Source: Flavobacterium ammonificans
GTDB lineage: Bacteria > Bacteroidota > Bacteroidia > Flavobacteriales > Flavobacteriaceae
DNA length: 64,000 nt
Reading direction: 5' to 3'
Assembly (NCBI RefSeq): GCF_020886115.1
Contig: NZ_AP025185.1
Coordinates: 1,364,001 to 1,428,000 of the forward strand
Made by a program: the position numbers and the translations under genes. The notes beneath the pieces are model-generated. The model had not been told where the DNA came from, ran no database searches, and was given only the letters and a program-made list of their open reading frames with translations. Shown piece after piece: positions 51,068-60,529 of this stretch (positions within the stretch are counted from its first letter, which is position 1; every line of letters starts with the position of its first letter).

Positions 51068-51991
51068 ATGTTAGAAGATAGAAAAAATGTTGTAGTTACG
51101 GGTGGTACAGGTTTTGTTGGTAAAAAATTAACCCAATTACTGTTAGATAACGGATATTCAGTAACGATTCTAAGTCGTACTGCTAAAGAATATTCAGCTG
51201 GAGTTTCCTATGCTCAATGGAATGTTGAAGATGGAACAATTGACGAACAAGCTATTTTAGGCGCCAATTATATTGTACACTTAGCTGGAGAAAATATAGG
51301 CGCTAAACGCTGGACAAGGAATCGAAAGAAAGCAATTCTAGACAGTAGAGAACAATCTACTCAATTACTGTTGGCTACTTTACAAAAATACAACAAACAA
51401 CTGGATGCTTTTATTTCAGCTTCGGGTGTTGGAATTTATGGAGCTATTACTGATGATGTTTTATGTTCTGAAACTACTCCTGCTGCCAATGACTTTTTGG
51501 GAACGGTATGCCAGAAATGGGAATCGGCTGCTCAACCTATACGTGATTTAGGTATTCGTACAGTATACATTCGTACGGGTTTGGTTTTAGGAAAAGGCGA
51601 TGGTGTTTTACAGCAATTAGTTCCACTTTTCAAATTGAGATTGGGTAGTGCTATTGGTTCAGGAAAACAATTTATGCCATGGATACATATTGATGATTTA
51701 TGCCGAATTTATTTGGAGGCAATAATCAATCCTGAAGTTCAAGGACCCTACAATGCAGCCATTAATGATGGTACTACGAATTCGATTTTCTCAAAGACTT
51801 TAGCTTCAATTTTGGGTTATAGTATTTGGTTGCCAAATGTTCCTGCATTTTTACTGCAAATTGTTTTAGGAGAAATGGCACAATTAGTGCTTACAGGACG
51901 TAGAGTAACATCAAACAAAATAGAGGCTATTGGTTTTAAGTTTGAATTTACACAATTGAATCTCGCTTTAAAAAATTGTTTGGATAAATAA
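51068..51991 (+). CDS. TIGR01777-family epimerase (NAD-dependent, extended SDR)
   Basis: 307 residues. VVVTGGTGFVGKKLTQLLLD binds NAD; then HLAGENIGAKRWTRNRKKAI, SASGVGIYGAIT with the Tyr in place, PWIHIDDLCRIYLEAI and GPYNAAINDGTTN are TIGR01777 hallmarks. The substrate is unknown; an envelope or lipid sugar role is often guessed. It reads away from the TetR-like operon. It ends 1 bp before the converging YceI gene. Confidence 0.92.
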   Translation: MLEDRKNVVVTGGTGFVGKKLTQLLLDNGYSVTILSRTAKEYSAGVSYAQWNVEDGTIDEQAILGANYIVHLAGENIGAKRWTRNRKKAILDSREQSTQLLLATLQKYNKQLDAFISASGVGIYGAITDDVLCSETTPAANDFLGTVCQKWESAAQPIRDLGIRTVYIRTGLVLGKGDGVLQQLVPLFKLRLGSAIGSGKQFMPWIHIDDLCRIYLEAIINPEVQGPYNAAINDGTTNSIFSKTLASILGYSIWLPNVPAFLLQIVLGEMAQLVLTGRRVTSNKIEAIGFKFEFTQLNLALKNCLDK

Positions 51992-51992
51992 T

Positions 51993-52532
51993 TTATTGCA
52001 AGAAACATTCAAGATGTGTTTGGACTTTTTTGGATATTTTAGGTAAAATCATACTAGGAATTTTGATTTCAAAATCATCAGTATTAAGTATAAAATCAGC
52101 TGTAACCTGTAGTTGATTTTTTGTTTTTTTGAAGATTCCAGAAACAGTGATTGGTTTTGAAACTCCGTGAATTTTAATGGTACCATTTATCTTTAAAAAA
52201 GTCCCCTCCGGCGAAATTTTGTCGAGATCAAAATTGGGTACTACCCCTTTAAAAGTAGCCCTAGGATATTTATCACTTTCCAAATAAATTTCATTGAAGT
52301 GAGTATGCATTAAATCTCTTTTGAATTTAAAATCTTTTATTTTTAAGGAAAATACAATAGAGTTGTCTTTTAGATTCAGCGTACAATTTACAGCATTGTT
52401 TACAGCACTGATTTCCTCAAATAAAGGCACTGAAGCTTCAAAAAATACTTTTCCTGAAGTTGTTTCTAACTTCTTTTGTGCCAATACATAGATGCAATTG
52501 AATAGTATTATTATTGAAATTATTTTTCTCAT
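51993..52532 (-). CDS. YceI-family protein, exported
   Basis: 179 residues. Signal peptide (MRKIISIIILFNCIYVLA), then the lipocalin-like YceI barrel: SGKVFFEASVPLFEEISAVN, LMHTHFNEIYLESDKYPRAT, GTIKIHGVSKPITVSG. YceI proteins bind polyisoprenoids in a hydrophobic channel. It is not in the light operon but is adjacent to it; isoprenoid binding would fit. Confidence 0.9.
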   Translation of the reverse strand: MRKIISIIILFNCIYVLAQKKLETTSGKVFFEASVPLFEEISAVNNAVNCTLNLKDNSIVFSLKIKDFKFKRDLMHTHFNEIYLESDKYPRATFKGVVPNFDLDKISPEGTFLKINGTIKIHGVSKPITVSGIFKKTKNQLQVTADFILNTDDFEIKIPSMILPKISKKVQTHLECFLQ

Positions 52533-52643
52533 AATTCAAAAATTTAAACTACAATTTACAATAAATAGTTGAATAAAAAAAGTAGGGTTTTGGTTTGTAT
52601 TAAAGCATGGTAGTTACTCTTTCACAATTATACAACTATTGGT

Positions 52644-53981
52644 TTATGATTCCAATTGATTTTCATCTGTTTCAGCGCGATTGATGATATTTTCTGGCAA
52701 TGCTTTTTTAGCTTTGGCTCCCATTTTTTTCAAACGTTCCACACTGCTGATTAAGTTTCCTTTACCTTCTACTAACTTATTCATTGCGCCAGCATATTCG
52801 ACTTTACTTTCGTCAATTTTCTTTCCAATTTTAATTAAATCAGCAACGAAACCTTCAAATTTATCATACAAAGCTCCTGCTTGACGCGCAATTTCTAACG
52901 CATTTTCTTGTTGTTTTTGATTGGTCCACATACTATCAATAGTTCGTAAAGTAGCTAATAAAGTAGCTGGAGTTACGATGACAATATTTTTTTCAAAAGC
53001 CTTGTTGTACAATGAAGTGTCTTCGTTTAATGCCATAGCAAATGCCGGTTCGATTGGAATAAATAGCAACACAAAATCAGGACTTTCAATTTGGTACAAG
53101 TCTTGGTAATTTTTGTTTCCCAATTGTTCTACGTGACGTTTGATCGAGTTGACGTGTTCTTTGAGGTAGTTGGATTTCAATTCTTCGTCTTCCTCGTTGA
53201 TGTATTTTTCGTATGCGGTCAGCGATACTTTTGAATCGACAATCATTTTTTTGCCATCCGGCAAATTAATTACTACGTCTGGAAATACACGATTACCTTC
53301 CTCTGTTGTAAAGGCTTGTTGCACTTCGTATTCACGTCCTTTTTCTAAACCTGATTTTTCTAAAACGCGCTCTAATACCAATTCGCCCCAATTACCTTGC
53401 ATTTTACTGTCTCCTTTTAAGGCCTTTGTTAGGTTAATGGTTTCTTTGCTCATTTGAAGATTCATTTCACGTAAGCCCAGAATTTGTTGACGAAGCGCCG
53501 CGTGATAATCGATACTTTCCTTGTGAGTGTCTTCGACTTTCTTTTCGAATAATTGAATTTTATCTTGTAGCGGCGTCAAGATATTTTGCATGTTTTCTTT
53601 ATTCTGTTCGGTAAATTTATTCGATTTTTCGTCTAATATTTTGTTGGCTAAATTCTCGAATTCTTTAGTGAATTTTTCCTGAAGCTGTTCTACTTCTTGT
53701 TTTTGTTCTTTATTGCGTTCCCAAAGATTTTCAAAATCAACTTCTTTTTTAGACAATTGAATAGCCAAACTGTCCTTCTCGTTACGAATCACTTCTTTCT
53801 CGCTTCTTTCTTTTTCTAGGATTTCTTTCAAGTTTTGAATTTGAGCTTGACTTGCCAAAACTTTTTCTTCCAAACTAATTTTTTCAGCTTGCATTTTAGC
53901 AGAGAAAATGAGTTTGCCAATGTAAATCCCAATGGCTAATGCGATTATAAAACTGAATAAAACAGGAAGAATAGCTGTCAT
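52644..53981 (-). CDS. rmuC: DNA recombination protein RmuC
   Basis: 445 residues. N-terminal membrane helix (LPVLFSFIIALAIGIYIGKL), a long coiled coil (about 30-170), then the nuclease-like core: MQGNWGELVLERVLEKSGLE, VFPDVVINLPDGKKMIVDSK, FVLLFIPIEPAFAMALNED. The conserved Asp and Lys of the PD-(D/E)xK-like core are visible. It restrains recombination between inverted repeats in E. coli. Monocistronic. Confidence 0.95.
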   Translation of the reverse strand: MTAILPVLFSFIIALAIGIYIGKLIFSAKMQAEKISLEEKVLASQAQIQNLKEILEKERSEKEVIRNEKDSLAIQLSKKEVDFENLWERNKEQKQEVEQLQEKFTKEFENLANKILDEKSNKFTEQNKENMQNILTPLQDKIQLFEKKVEDTHKESIDYHAALRQQILGLREMNLQMSKETINLTKALKGDSKMQGNWGELVLERVLEKSGLEKGREYEVQQAFTTEEGNRVFPDVVINLPDGKKMIVDSKVSLTAYEKYINEEDEELKSNYLKEHVNSIKRHVEQLGNKNYQDLYQIESPDFVLLFIPIEPAFAMALNEDTSLYNKAFEKNIVIVTPATLLATLRTIDSMWTNQKQQENALEIARQAGALYDKFEGFVADLIKIGKKIDESKVEYAGAMNKLVEGKGNLISSVERLKKMGAKAKKALPENIINRAETDENQLES

Positions 53982-54093
53982 AAAAAGGATGAATTTAGTA
54001 AGTAGTAAAAGTAGGGAATTCTCTGAATTTGCTGCTTTAAAATAATTATTTTTTCTTCAATAATAATGTACTTTTGCTGCAAATTGAATCCAT

Positions 54094-54672
54094 ATGTCGC
54101 ATCAGCATTTTATTATTCATAAACCCTACGGCTATTTGAGTCAGTTTGTGTATGAATTAAAAAGAAAGAAACGACTTTTGGGAGAGTTATACCCATTTCC
54201 AGAAGGCACAATGGCTATCGGTCGTTTGGATGAAGATTCGGAAGGTTTATTATTGTTGACTACGGACGGTATGATGAGCGAAATTGTTCGTAGCAAAAAA
54301 GTGGAAAAAGAATACTATGTGCAAGTAGATGGTGTAATTCATCAAGAAGCGGTGGAACAATTGCAAAAAGGTGTTGAAATAGGATTTAACGGTAAAAAAT
54401 ACATCACTAAACCCTGCAAAGCCTTTTTAATTCATGAAGTTCCTGCTTTTGGCTATAGAGGAAAAAAAATTCGAGATGAACGTCACGGACCTACTTCTTG
54501 GGTTTCCATTACGATTAATGAAGGGAAGTTCAGACAGGTTCGTAAAATGACAGCTTGTGTAGGTTTTCCTACTTTGCGTTTAGTACGTGTTCGTGTGGGA
54601 AATGTACGTTTGAATGACTTACAGGCAGGCGAAGTTATTGAAGTAGCTGATTTTCAAATAGAAAATAAATAA
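54094..54672 (+). CDS. RsuA/RluB/E/F-family pseudouridine synthase (RluE-like)
   Basis: 192 residues, with no S4 domain. FIIHKPYGYLSQFVYE, then the catalytic Asp in MAIGRLDEDSEGLLLLTTDG, KKVEKEYYVQVDG, and INEGKFRQVRKMTACVGFP then LRLVRVRVG. The lack of S4 and the length fit RluE, which modifies 23S rRNA. It precedes trmL by 4 bp. A -7 box TACTTTTG is at 54069-54076. Confidence 0.9.
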   Translation: MSHQHFIIHKPYGYLSQFVYELKRKKRLLGELYPFPEGTMAIGRLDEDSEGLLLLTTDGMMSEIVRSKKVEKEYYVQVDGVIHQEAVEQLQKGVEIGFNGKKYITKPCKAFLIHEVPAFGYRGKKIRDERHGPTSWVSITINEGKFRQVRKMTACVGFPTLRLVRVRVGNVRLNDLQAGEVIEVADFQIENK

Positions 54673-54676
54673 ATAT

Positions 54677-55132
54677 ATGTTAAACATCGTATTGGTAGAA
54701 CCAGAAATACCAAATAACACAGGCAATATTGGCCGACTTTGTGTTGGAACTGAAAGTAAATTGCATTTAATTCATCCCTTTGGATTTGTAATCAATGATA
54801 AAAATTTAAAACGTTCGGGTTTGGATTATTGGGTCCATTTGGATGTCGCTGAATATCAAAATGTTGACGAATGGCTGAATCAAATTCCAGATCGTTCTCG
54901 AGTATTTTTGATGAGTGCTCGTGCTTCAAAATCGTATTTGGAAACTCAATTTCAAGATGGAGATTGGTTAGTGTTTGGTAAAGAAAGTGTAGGTTTAAGC
55001 GAAGAAGTTTTAAATCTGTTTGACAATCATTTAACCATTCCAATGTCATCATTAATTCGAAGTTTTAACGTCGCTAATTCGGTGGCTTTTGTTATTGGCG
55101 AAGCCAAAAGACAAATCGGTTTGAAGTCTTAA
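54677..55132 (+). CDS. trmL: tRNA (cytidine(34)-2'-O)-methyltransferase
   Basis: 151 residues, SPOUT fold. NIVLVEPEIPNNTGNIGRLC at the start, LVFGKESVGLSEEVLN, and LTIPMSSLIRSFNVANSVAF with the knot. It methylates the wobble base of tRNA-Leu isoacceptors. Read with the pseudouridine synthase as an RNA-modification pair. Confidence 0.95.
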   Translation: MLNIVLVEPEIPNNTGNIGRLCVGTESKLHLIHPFGFVINDKNLKRSGLDYWVHLDVAEYQNVDEWLNQIPDRSRVFLMSARASKSYLETQFQDGDWLVFGKESVGLSEEVLNLFDNHLTIPMSSLIRSFNVANSVAFVIGEAKRQIGLKS

Positions 55133-55137
55133 AATTA

Positions 55138-55923
55138 TTATCCTTTGATAACGAATTTTCCTTTTTCGGCGTCAAAAAGAATATGTTCATCCTGAAATAA
55201 GGTATTGAAACTTCCTTTCATTATCAAATTACAAGGTTGGTCTTGTACCACTGATTCGGGAGTCATAATAATCATTTCATCACTCAATTGGATAGCCATA
55301 TCAATATCGTGAGTAGAAAACAAAATGGACTTTCCAGTTTCTTGAGTCAATTTTTTCAAGAGCTTTAAGAGTGTTACTTTATGCAATAAATCCAAATGGG
55401 TAGTGGGTTCGTCTAAAACAATAAGCGGAGTATCTTGTGCCAATGCTCTTGCAATAAGTACAATTTGCAATTGTCCATCGCTAATTTCATCATGTTTTTT
55501 GTCAGCAAGATGAGTAATTTGTGTCAGTTCTAAAGCTTCCTTTACTTTTTCAATATCTTCTGTAGTAAGTTTCCCAATCCAATTCGTATACGGTTGTCTT
55601 CCTAGAGCAACGAGTTCAAAAACAGTTAAATTACTTGGAGGTAATTTGTCGGTTAATACCACACTTAAGTGTTGGGCTAAAGTCAAATTATTAATGGAAT
55701 GAATGTCTTTATTCTCTAAAAGGACTTTTCCAGAAAGAGGTGATTGAATACCAATTAAGGTTCGCAAAAGTGTTGATTTTCCAATTCCATTAGCCCCAAT
55801 CAAAGCGGTCAATTTTCCTTTTTCTAAGGAAACAGAAACTTCTGATGCTACTGTGGTAGTTTCCTTTTTGTTGGAATAGCCTATGCTGATATCTGTTGCT
55901 TGTAAAATAAATGTTTTCTCCAT
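55138..55923 (-). CDS. ABC transporter ATP-binding protein, BtuD/FecE type
   Basis: 261 residues. Walker A LIGANGIGKSTLLRTLIG, signature region EISDGQLQIVLIARALAQDT (SDGQ rather than SGGQ), Walker B LIVLDEPTTHLDL, H-loop FSTHDIDMA. It powers uptake through the adjacent permease; the start overlaps the permease stop by one base. By the riboswitch next door the substrate is a cobalamin. Confidence 0.9.
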   Translation of the reverse strand: MEKTFILQATDISIGYSNKKETTTVASEVSVSLEKGKLTALIGANGIGKSTLLRTLIGIQSPLSGKVLLENKDIHSINNLTLAQHLSVVLTDKLPPSNLTVFELVALGRQPYTNWIGKLTTEDIEKVKEALELTQITHLADKKHDEISDGQLQIVLIARALAQDTPLIVLDEPTTHLDLLHKVTLLKLLKKLTQETGKSILFSTHDIDMAIQLSDEMIIMTPESVVQDQPCNLIMKGSFNTLFQDEHILFDAEKGKFVIKG

Positions 55924-56954
55924 TAGTTCATCATTTTACGTTTGCGGATGAGTAACCAAATTACAATTGGTGCGCCTAAAATAGAAGTTATTGCATTGAT
56001 AGGAATTACAATTGCTGAATTAGGTAACTGAGAAATACTATCACAAATCAACATAATCATGGCGCCAAATAACACTGTACTCCAAAATAAAATCAAGTGA
56101 TTACTCGTTTGAAAAGCTAATTTGGCAATATGCGGTACAGCCAAACCTACAAAAGCGATTGGCCCCGCAAAAGCGGTAATACTTCCTGCTAAAATACTGG
56201 TAGCTAAGATGATGATGAAACGCGCTTTAGTATAATTCAATCCCAAACTCTTCGCATAATTTTCGCCTAAAAGCAAGGTGTTTAATGGTTTGATGCTAAC
56301 CAAACTCAATAGTAATCCAATCAAAACACAAACAGATAAAATAGCAATTGAAGTCCAAGATAAATTACCTAAAGTTCCTAAAGACCAAAAAGTGAATTTT
56401 TGCAATTGCTCAGCCGTACTAAAATAGGTGAGTGTACCCACTAAAGCGTTGGTTAAACTACCAAACATTAATCCAACAATTAGAATCGCCATGGTGTCTC
56501 GCAATCGTTGGGCAACAGCCAAAACGGCTAACAAAACTAGGAAACTACCTAAGCTTGATGCGATAACTATTCCGTAAGAAGAAAGTACCAATTTACTTGC
56601 AAAAGAAGGTAAAAATGCCGAACCTAATATCACTAATGCTACACCTAAACTCGCTCCCGAGCTCAGTCCCAGAACATAAGGCCCTGCTAGTGGATTTCGA
56701 AACAATGTCTGCATTAAAAGGCCGCTAATCGATAATCCCATACCAACAAGGATTGCTACAATCGCTTTGGGTAAGCGGTAATCCATAATGATGTATTCCC
56801 AAGAAGATTTACTTGCACCCGAACCAATTAAACTGTTGCATACCTCTTTTAAAGGAATAGCAACGGCACCTAAACTGATATCTATTAGAAATAGAAAAAC
56901 CAATCCTATGCTCAGGAAAATAAAGAGTAACGTATTTCGTTTAGTTGTATTCAA
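55923..56954 (-). CDS. FecCD-family ABC transporter permease (BtuC type)
   Basis: 343 residues with about ten membrane helices. LPKAIVAILVGMGLSISGLL, then MQTLFRNPLAGPYVLGLSSG and ITAFAGPIAFVGLAVPHIAK, typical for BtuC/FhuB/FecD. It begins 1 bp after the substrate-binding gene. Import of cobalamin is inferred from context; siderophore uptake would look similar. Confidence 0.92.
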   Translation of the reverse strand: MNTTKRNTLLFIFLSIGLVFLFLIDISLGAVAIPLKEVCNSLIGSGASKSSWEYIIMDYRLPKAIVAILVGMGLSISGLLMQTLFRNPLAGPYVLGLSSGASLGVALVILGSAFLPSFASKLVLSSYGIVIASSLGSFLVLLAVLAVAQRLRDTMAILIVGLMFGSLTNALVGTLTYFSTAEQLQKFTFWSLGTLGNLSWTSIAILSVCVLIGLLLSLVSIKPLNTLLLGENYAKSLGLNYTKARFIIILATSILAGSITAFAGPIAFVGLAVPHIAKLAFQTSNHLILFWSTVLFGAMIMLICDSISQLPNSAIVIPINAITSILGAPIVIWLLIRKRKMMN

Positions 56955-56955
56955 A

Positions 56956-58098
56956 TTAATTTAATTTCTCAAAAAAATACGGATGATGTTTTGGTAGCAG
57001 TTCAGGATGAAAAATAGCAATCAAATCTTTCAATACCCAATCTGGTCGAGTAGAAGACCATTCGAAAAACAAAATTCCACCTTTAGCGCCTTTGTGTAAA
57101 GCGTACGAATATACTTTTTTATTTTTAAACGCGTCAAATTTTGCATAATGCGGATTGCTGTTATTCATCTCTTTTAGAGAAGTAAAATCACCTGGAGCAA
57201 TCCAAAATTCTGCTTTTTGTGCTTTTTCGAGAATCGTTTCAAACGGCAAAGTCAAACTTCCAGTCCCAGTTGTATTTGCCCATAAATAATTGGATTGCGC
57301 TTCTTTAAGAAATAAAGCCATCCAACTTTCGCCTTGGGGAACAAACCATTGATCTTGGTACATAGCGCCACTCAAAACGGTCGGTTTTTGCTTTGCTTTT
57401 TTGGCTAAAGCCAAAGTGGTTTGGTATTCTTTTTCGATGGAGGAAAAAATTGCTTTGGCTTTGGCATCCAAACTATACAAAGCACCAAAAAACTTGATCC
57501 ATTCTGCTTTGCCTAGCGGAGATTGTTCATTCCAATCGCCATTTAAAAGGACTTTTAAACCACTCTTTTGTAAGTTATCCAAAGTTGGATTACTATTGTT
57601 CAAACCGAAACTCACAATAACCTCCGGAGCCATATCAATTAGTATTTCTGTATTTAAGGTTTCATTGGTTCCTACTTCCTTCAAAAGTCCAGCGTCAATT
57701 CGCTTTCTGGTTTTTGCCGATGAAATAAAATCAGTATTGGGAAAACCTACCAAGGTATTCTCAACGCCTAATAATTCCAATGCTGGAATGTGTGTTGTAG
57801 AGGTAACTACTATGGATTGAATGGGAACTGAAATTCGTGTGTATTGTTGTAAGCTATCGGGAATACTGCCATTTTTTTCTTGTAAAATATAAGTAAATGG
57901 TGTCTTGGCATCAGGCCAAGGACGTGTAATCTTTAGAATAGAATAACCTTGGTAATGGTATATTTCTAATCCTTTAGCGTGCTGAATTTCATTTTTGGCA
58001 GTTCTTTTTGAAACTACTGAATTGGCGCTATTTTGTTTGCATCCGCCAAGAAGCAGAATATACAAAAGGAAAATAAATTTTAAAAAAAATGATTTCAT
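56956..58098 (-). CDS. substrate-binding lipoprotein of the (cobalamin) ABC importer
   Basis: 380 residues. Lipoprotein signal with the lipobox LLLGGCKQN (Cys about 20), then a BtuF/FepB fold: SIVVTSTTHIPALELLGVEN, EILIDMAPEVIVSFGLNN, and WIAPGDFTSLKEMNNSN. First gene of the operon. Its promoter (58119-58151) is only about 20 bp upstream and leaves no space for a riboswitch, so unlike the receptor it is probably not riboswitch-controlled. Confidence 0.9.
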   Translation of the reverse strand: MKSFFLKFIFLLYILLLGGCKQNSANSVVSKRTAKNEIQHAKGLEIYHYQGYSILKITRPWPDAKTPFTYILQEKNGSIPDSLQQYTRISVPIQSIVVTSTTHIPALELLGVENTLVGFPNTDFISSAKTRKRIDAGLLKEVGTNETLNTEILIDMAPEVIVSFGLNNSNPTLDNLQKSGLKVLLNGDWNEQSPLGKAEWIKFFGALYSLDAKAKAIFSSIEKEYQTTLALAKKAKQKPTVLSGAMYQDQWFVPQGESWMALFLKEAQSNYLWANTTGTGSLTLPFETILEKAQKAEFWIAPGDFTSLKEMNNSNPHYAKFDAFKNKKVYSYALHKGAKGGILFFEWSSTRPDWVLKDLIAIFHPELLPKHHPYFFEKLN

Positions 58099-58118
58099 CG
58101 CTTTGATTACAAGATATG

Positions 58119-58151
58119 CAAAGGTAGGTGTAAACGGATTTAAAAATCAAA
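58119..58151 (-). promoter_or_regulatory. promoter of the btuFCD-like operon
   Basis: Minus strand: TTTG (58148-58151), 21 bp, TACCTTTG (58119-58126), followed by a short leader to the ATG at 58098. Confidence 0.72.
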
Positions 58152-58178
58152 TTTAATTTTTTATCCCAATCTTAGTGG

Positions 58179-58186
58179 TATCTTTG
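58179..58186 (+). promoter_or_regulatory. -7 box of the riboswitch-receptor transcript
   Basis: TATCTTTG, 7-10 bp before the first conserved part of the cobalamin riboswitch. It is back to back with the btuFCD-like promoter. Confidence 0.65.
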
Positions 58187-58189
58187 TAC

Positions 58190-58480
58190 TCGTATTGAGG
58201 TTGCTTTTTTGTTTTTCAAAATAGCATTAAAAGGGAAGTGAGTGATTGAAGATCGCTGATTAACGATTTTAGATTGAATTAACAACATCTGAAATTTAGA
58301 ATTCAACAATCAAAATTCAAAAATCTTACGCTGTACCCGCAACTGTAAGCTAAAAAGCTTGTTGTTATCTACAAAACCATTGTTCGCTTTGCGAATGAGA
58401 AGGTGAACAACAAGACGCAAGCCAGGAGACCTGCCCATTACATCGAGTATCAAACTTTCGGGAAAAAAGGTTTGGGTATG
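58190..58480 (+). promoter_or_regulatory. cobalamin riboswitch
   Basis: Conserved parts in order: GAGGTTGCTTTT (about 58197), AAAAGGGAAGTGAGTGA (about 58228), GCTGTACCCGCAACTGTAAGC (about 58330-58351), and the B12 box GCCAGGAGACCTGCC (58421-58435). After it CAAAC and GTTTG (about 58450-58474) can pair around a hairpin that may be the expression platform. It controls the TonB receptor next, with a long leader of about 360 bases in all. Confidence 0.95.
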
Positions 58481-58551
58481 GGTAATTCTATGCCTTTCTC
58501 CCCATTATTAGTAAAGTAACAGTTCAGCTGTTGCAAAATGTTTAATGTATA

Positions 58552-60507
58552 ATGAACAAGAAAAACGTTCGGATTAGCGCATTGTTTGTGCTAGTATCTG
58601 CTTGTGCTTTTGCGCAAGAAAAAGAAAATGCTAACTCTCAAAACGAGTTACAAGAAGTAGTGGTATCTGATTCTAAATTTGCTTTAGCCAAAGAAAAATC
58701 AGGAAAGGTAATTTCAAAAATTACCGCTGAGGATTTAAAGAACAGACTGGGTCAAAGTATCGCTGCCGTTTTAAACACCGTTGCGGGACTAGAAATTAAT
58801 GGCAATCAAAGTGTTGCTGGAAAAAATTTAGGCTATTACATTAGGGGAGGAAAAAACAATCAAGTTTTGATTTTAATTGATGGAATCCCTGTAAACGATG
58901 CATCAGGAATAAATATGGAATATGACTTGCGTTTGTTGCCAGTGGAGCAAGTAGAAAGCATTGAGATTATGAAAGGGGCAGCAAGCACGCTTTACGGTTC
59001 TGGGGCTGCTACAGGAGTAATTTCTATTAAATTGAAGAAAGGGAGTAAGAAGTCGATTGCAGGAAATGCCTATCTAAATACTGGAACTAACGCAACAGCA
59101 TCCCATCAAAGTCAAAAATTAGCTGATTTTAATCAAGGTTTTTCTTTACACGGAACAAGTAAAAAACTTACTTATTTCACTTCTTTAAATAGTACAGAAA
59201 CAAAAGGAATGTCTCAAATTGCTCCAACTAATTCGGATGATTTGTATGAAGATGATCCTTTTTCGCGTTTGAATTATTTAGCCAAAGTGGGTTATGCCGT
59301 AACCGATAAATTGTCATTTGATTTTTTTGGAAATTACGATCAAATCAAAAATGATTATGATGGCGGTTATGATAATACAGGAATGAGCGATACAGAAAAA
59401 AATAAAACTAGTTCGAAGCAATTTCGTTTTGGCTTTATGCCAAAGTTCCAATATGATAAGGGCGAATTCATTTTGAATTCTAGTTTTAATAGAATTATTC
59501 GTTCTTATAACGAGTTTGATTCGTATTCTAATACAGTAGGTTTTTCTGAATATGAATCTCGAACTGTAGTAGTTGATGGATATAATAAATACAAATTTAC
59601 TCCAACTTTCTATCTAGTTTCGGGTGTTCAATACCAGTTTCATGATGCTAATAGTAGTACTCCATTTGGAAACAGTGCTAGAGAGAATACCAAATTTAAT
59701 ATGATTGATCCCTATTTCACAGGAGTTTTGACAACTACATCTGGATTTAATTTGAATATTGGGGCTCGATGGAATAGTCATAGTGAGTATGGTAATCAAT
59801 TAGTCTACAATATCAATCCTTCTTTTGATTTTAAGTCTTTTCCGTTTAAGTTAGTAAGTTCGTTCAGTACTGCTTTTGTAACTCCAAGTTTATACCAATT
59901 GTATTCTCAATTTGGAAATAGAAATTTGACACCCGAAAAAAACAGCACAGTTGAAGCGGGGTTTGAAACGCAATTAATAAACAGTAAAATACGATGGAAT
60001 GTAGTTGGGTTTTATCGCGAACAAACTAATTCAATTGGATTTTATTTTAATCCGAGTACTTTTGATTCCAATTATGTAAATATTGTTGGGCTGAATAGAG
60101 CCAAAGGAATTGAATCTGAATTCCAATTTATTGTAAGCAACTCCATCACATGGAATTGGAATTATACATTTACTTATGTAGACGAAGCCTTAAATCGATT
60201 AATTCCTAAAAACAAAATCAATTCATCATTAGATTTTAAAATCTCAGATCGTTTTTATTGGAACATGAATTACCAATATGTGGATGCTAGAAAAGATGCT
60301 TTTTTTGATGGAAATACTTTTGCTTTAGCAAATGTTAATCTAGGTTCATATCAATTGTTACATACTTTAGCTCGATACGAATTAGTAAAAAATAGCTTGT
60401 CTGTTTTTGGTTCAGTGAATAATGTATTTAATGTAAATTTTGTAGAAAATATTGGATACAGCACTTTGGGAAGAAATTTCAAAGTAGGTTTCGTATTTAA
60501 TTTTTAG
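58552..60507 (+). CDS. btuB: TonB-dependent receptor, BtuB-like (cobalamin)
   Basis: 651 residues, signal peptide (MNKKNVRISALFVLVSACAF), TonB box-like ELQEVVVSDSKF, plug LGQSIAAVLNTVAGLEINGN with YYIRGGKNNQVLILIDGIPV and GAASTLYGSGAATGVISI, barrel ending LGRNFKVGFVFNF. No carboxypeptidase-like domain, in contrast with the receptor at 21130. Control by a B12 riboswitch makes cobalamin or cobinamide the ligand. Confidence 0.92.
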   Translation: MNKKNVRISALFVLVSACAFAQEKENANSQNELQEVVVSDSKFALAKEKSGKVISKITAEDLKNRLGQSIAAVLNTVAGLEINGNQSVAGKNLGYYIRGGKNNQVLILIDGIPVNDASGINMEYDLRLLPVEQVESIEIMKGAASTLYGSGAATGVISIKLKKGSKKSIAGNAYLNTGTNATASHQSQKLADFNQGFSLHGTSKKLTYFTSLNSTETKGMSQIAPTNSDDLYEDDPFSRLNYLAKVGYAVTDKLSFDFFGNYDQIKNDYDGGYDNTGMSDTEKNKTSSKQFRFGFMPKFQYDKGEFILNSSFNRIIRSYNEFDSYSNTVGFSEYESRTVVVDGYNKYKFTPTFYLVSGVQYQFHDANSSTPFGNSARENTKFNMIDPYFTGVLTTTSGFNLNIGARWNSHSEYGNQLVYNINPSFDFKSFPFKLVSSFSTAFVTPSLYQLYSQFGNRNLTPEKNSTVEAGFETQLINSKIRWNVVGFYREQTNSIGFYFNPSTFDSNYVNIVGLNRAKGIESEFQFIVSNSITWNWNYTFTYVDEALNRLIPKNKINSSLDFKISDRFYWNMNYQYVDARKDAFFDGNTFALANVNLGSYQLLHTLARYELVKNSLSVFGSVNNVFNVNFVENIGYSTLGRNFKVGFVFNF

Positions 60508-60529
60508 GGATTAATTTTAATTAATAAAA

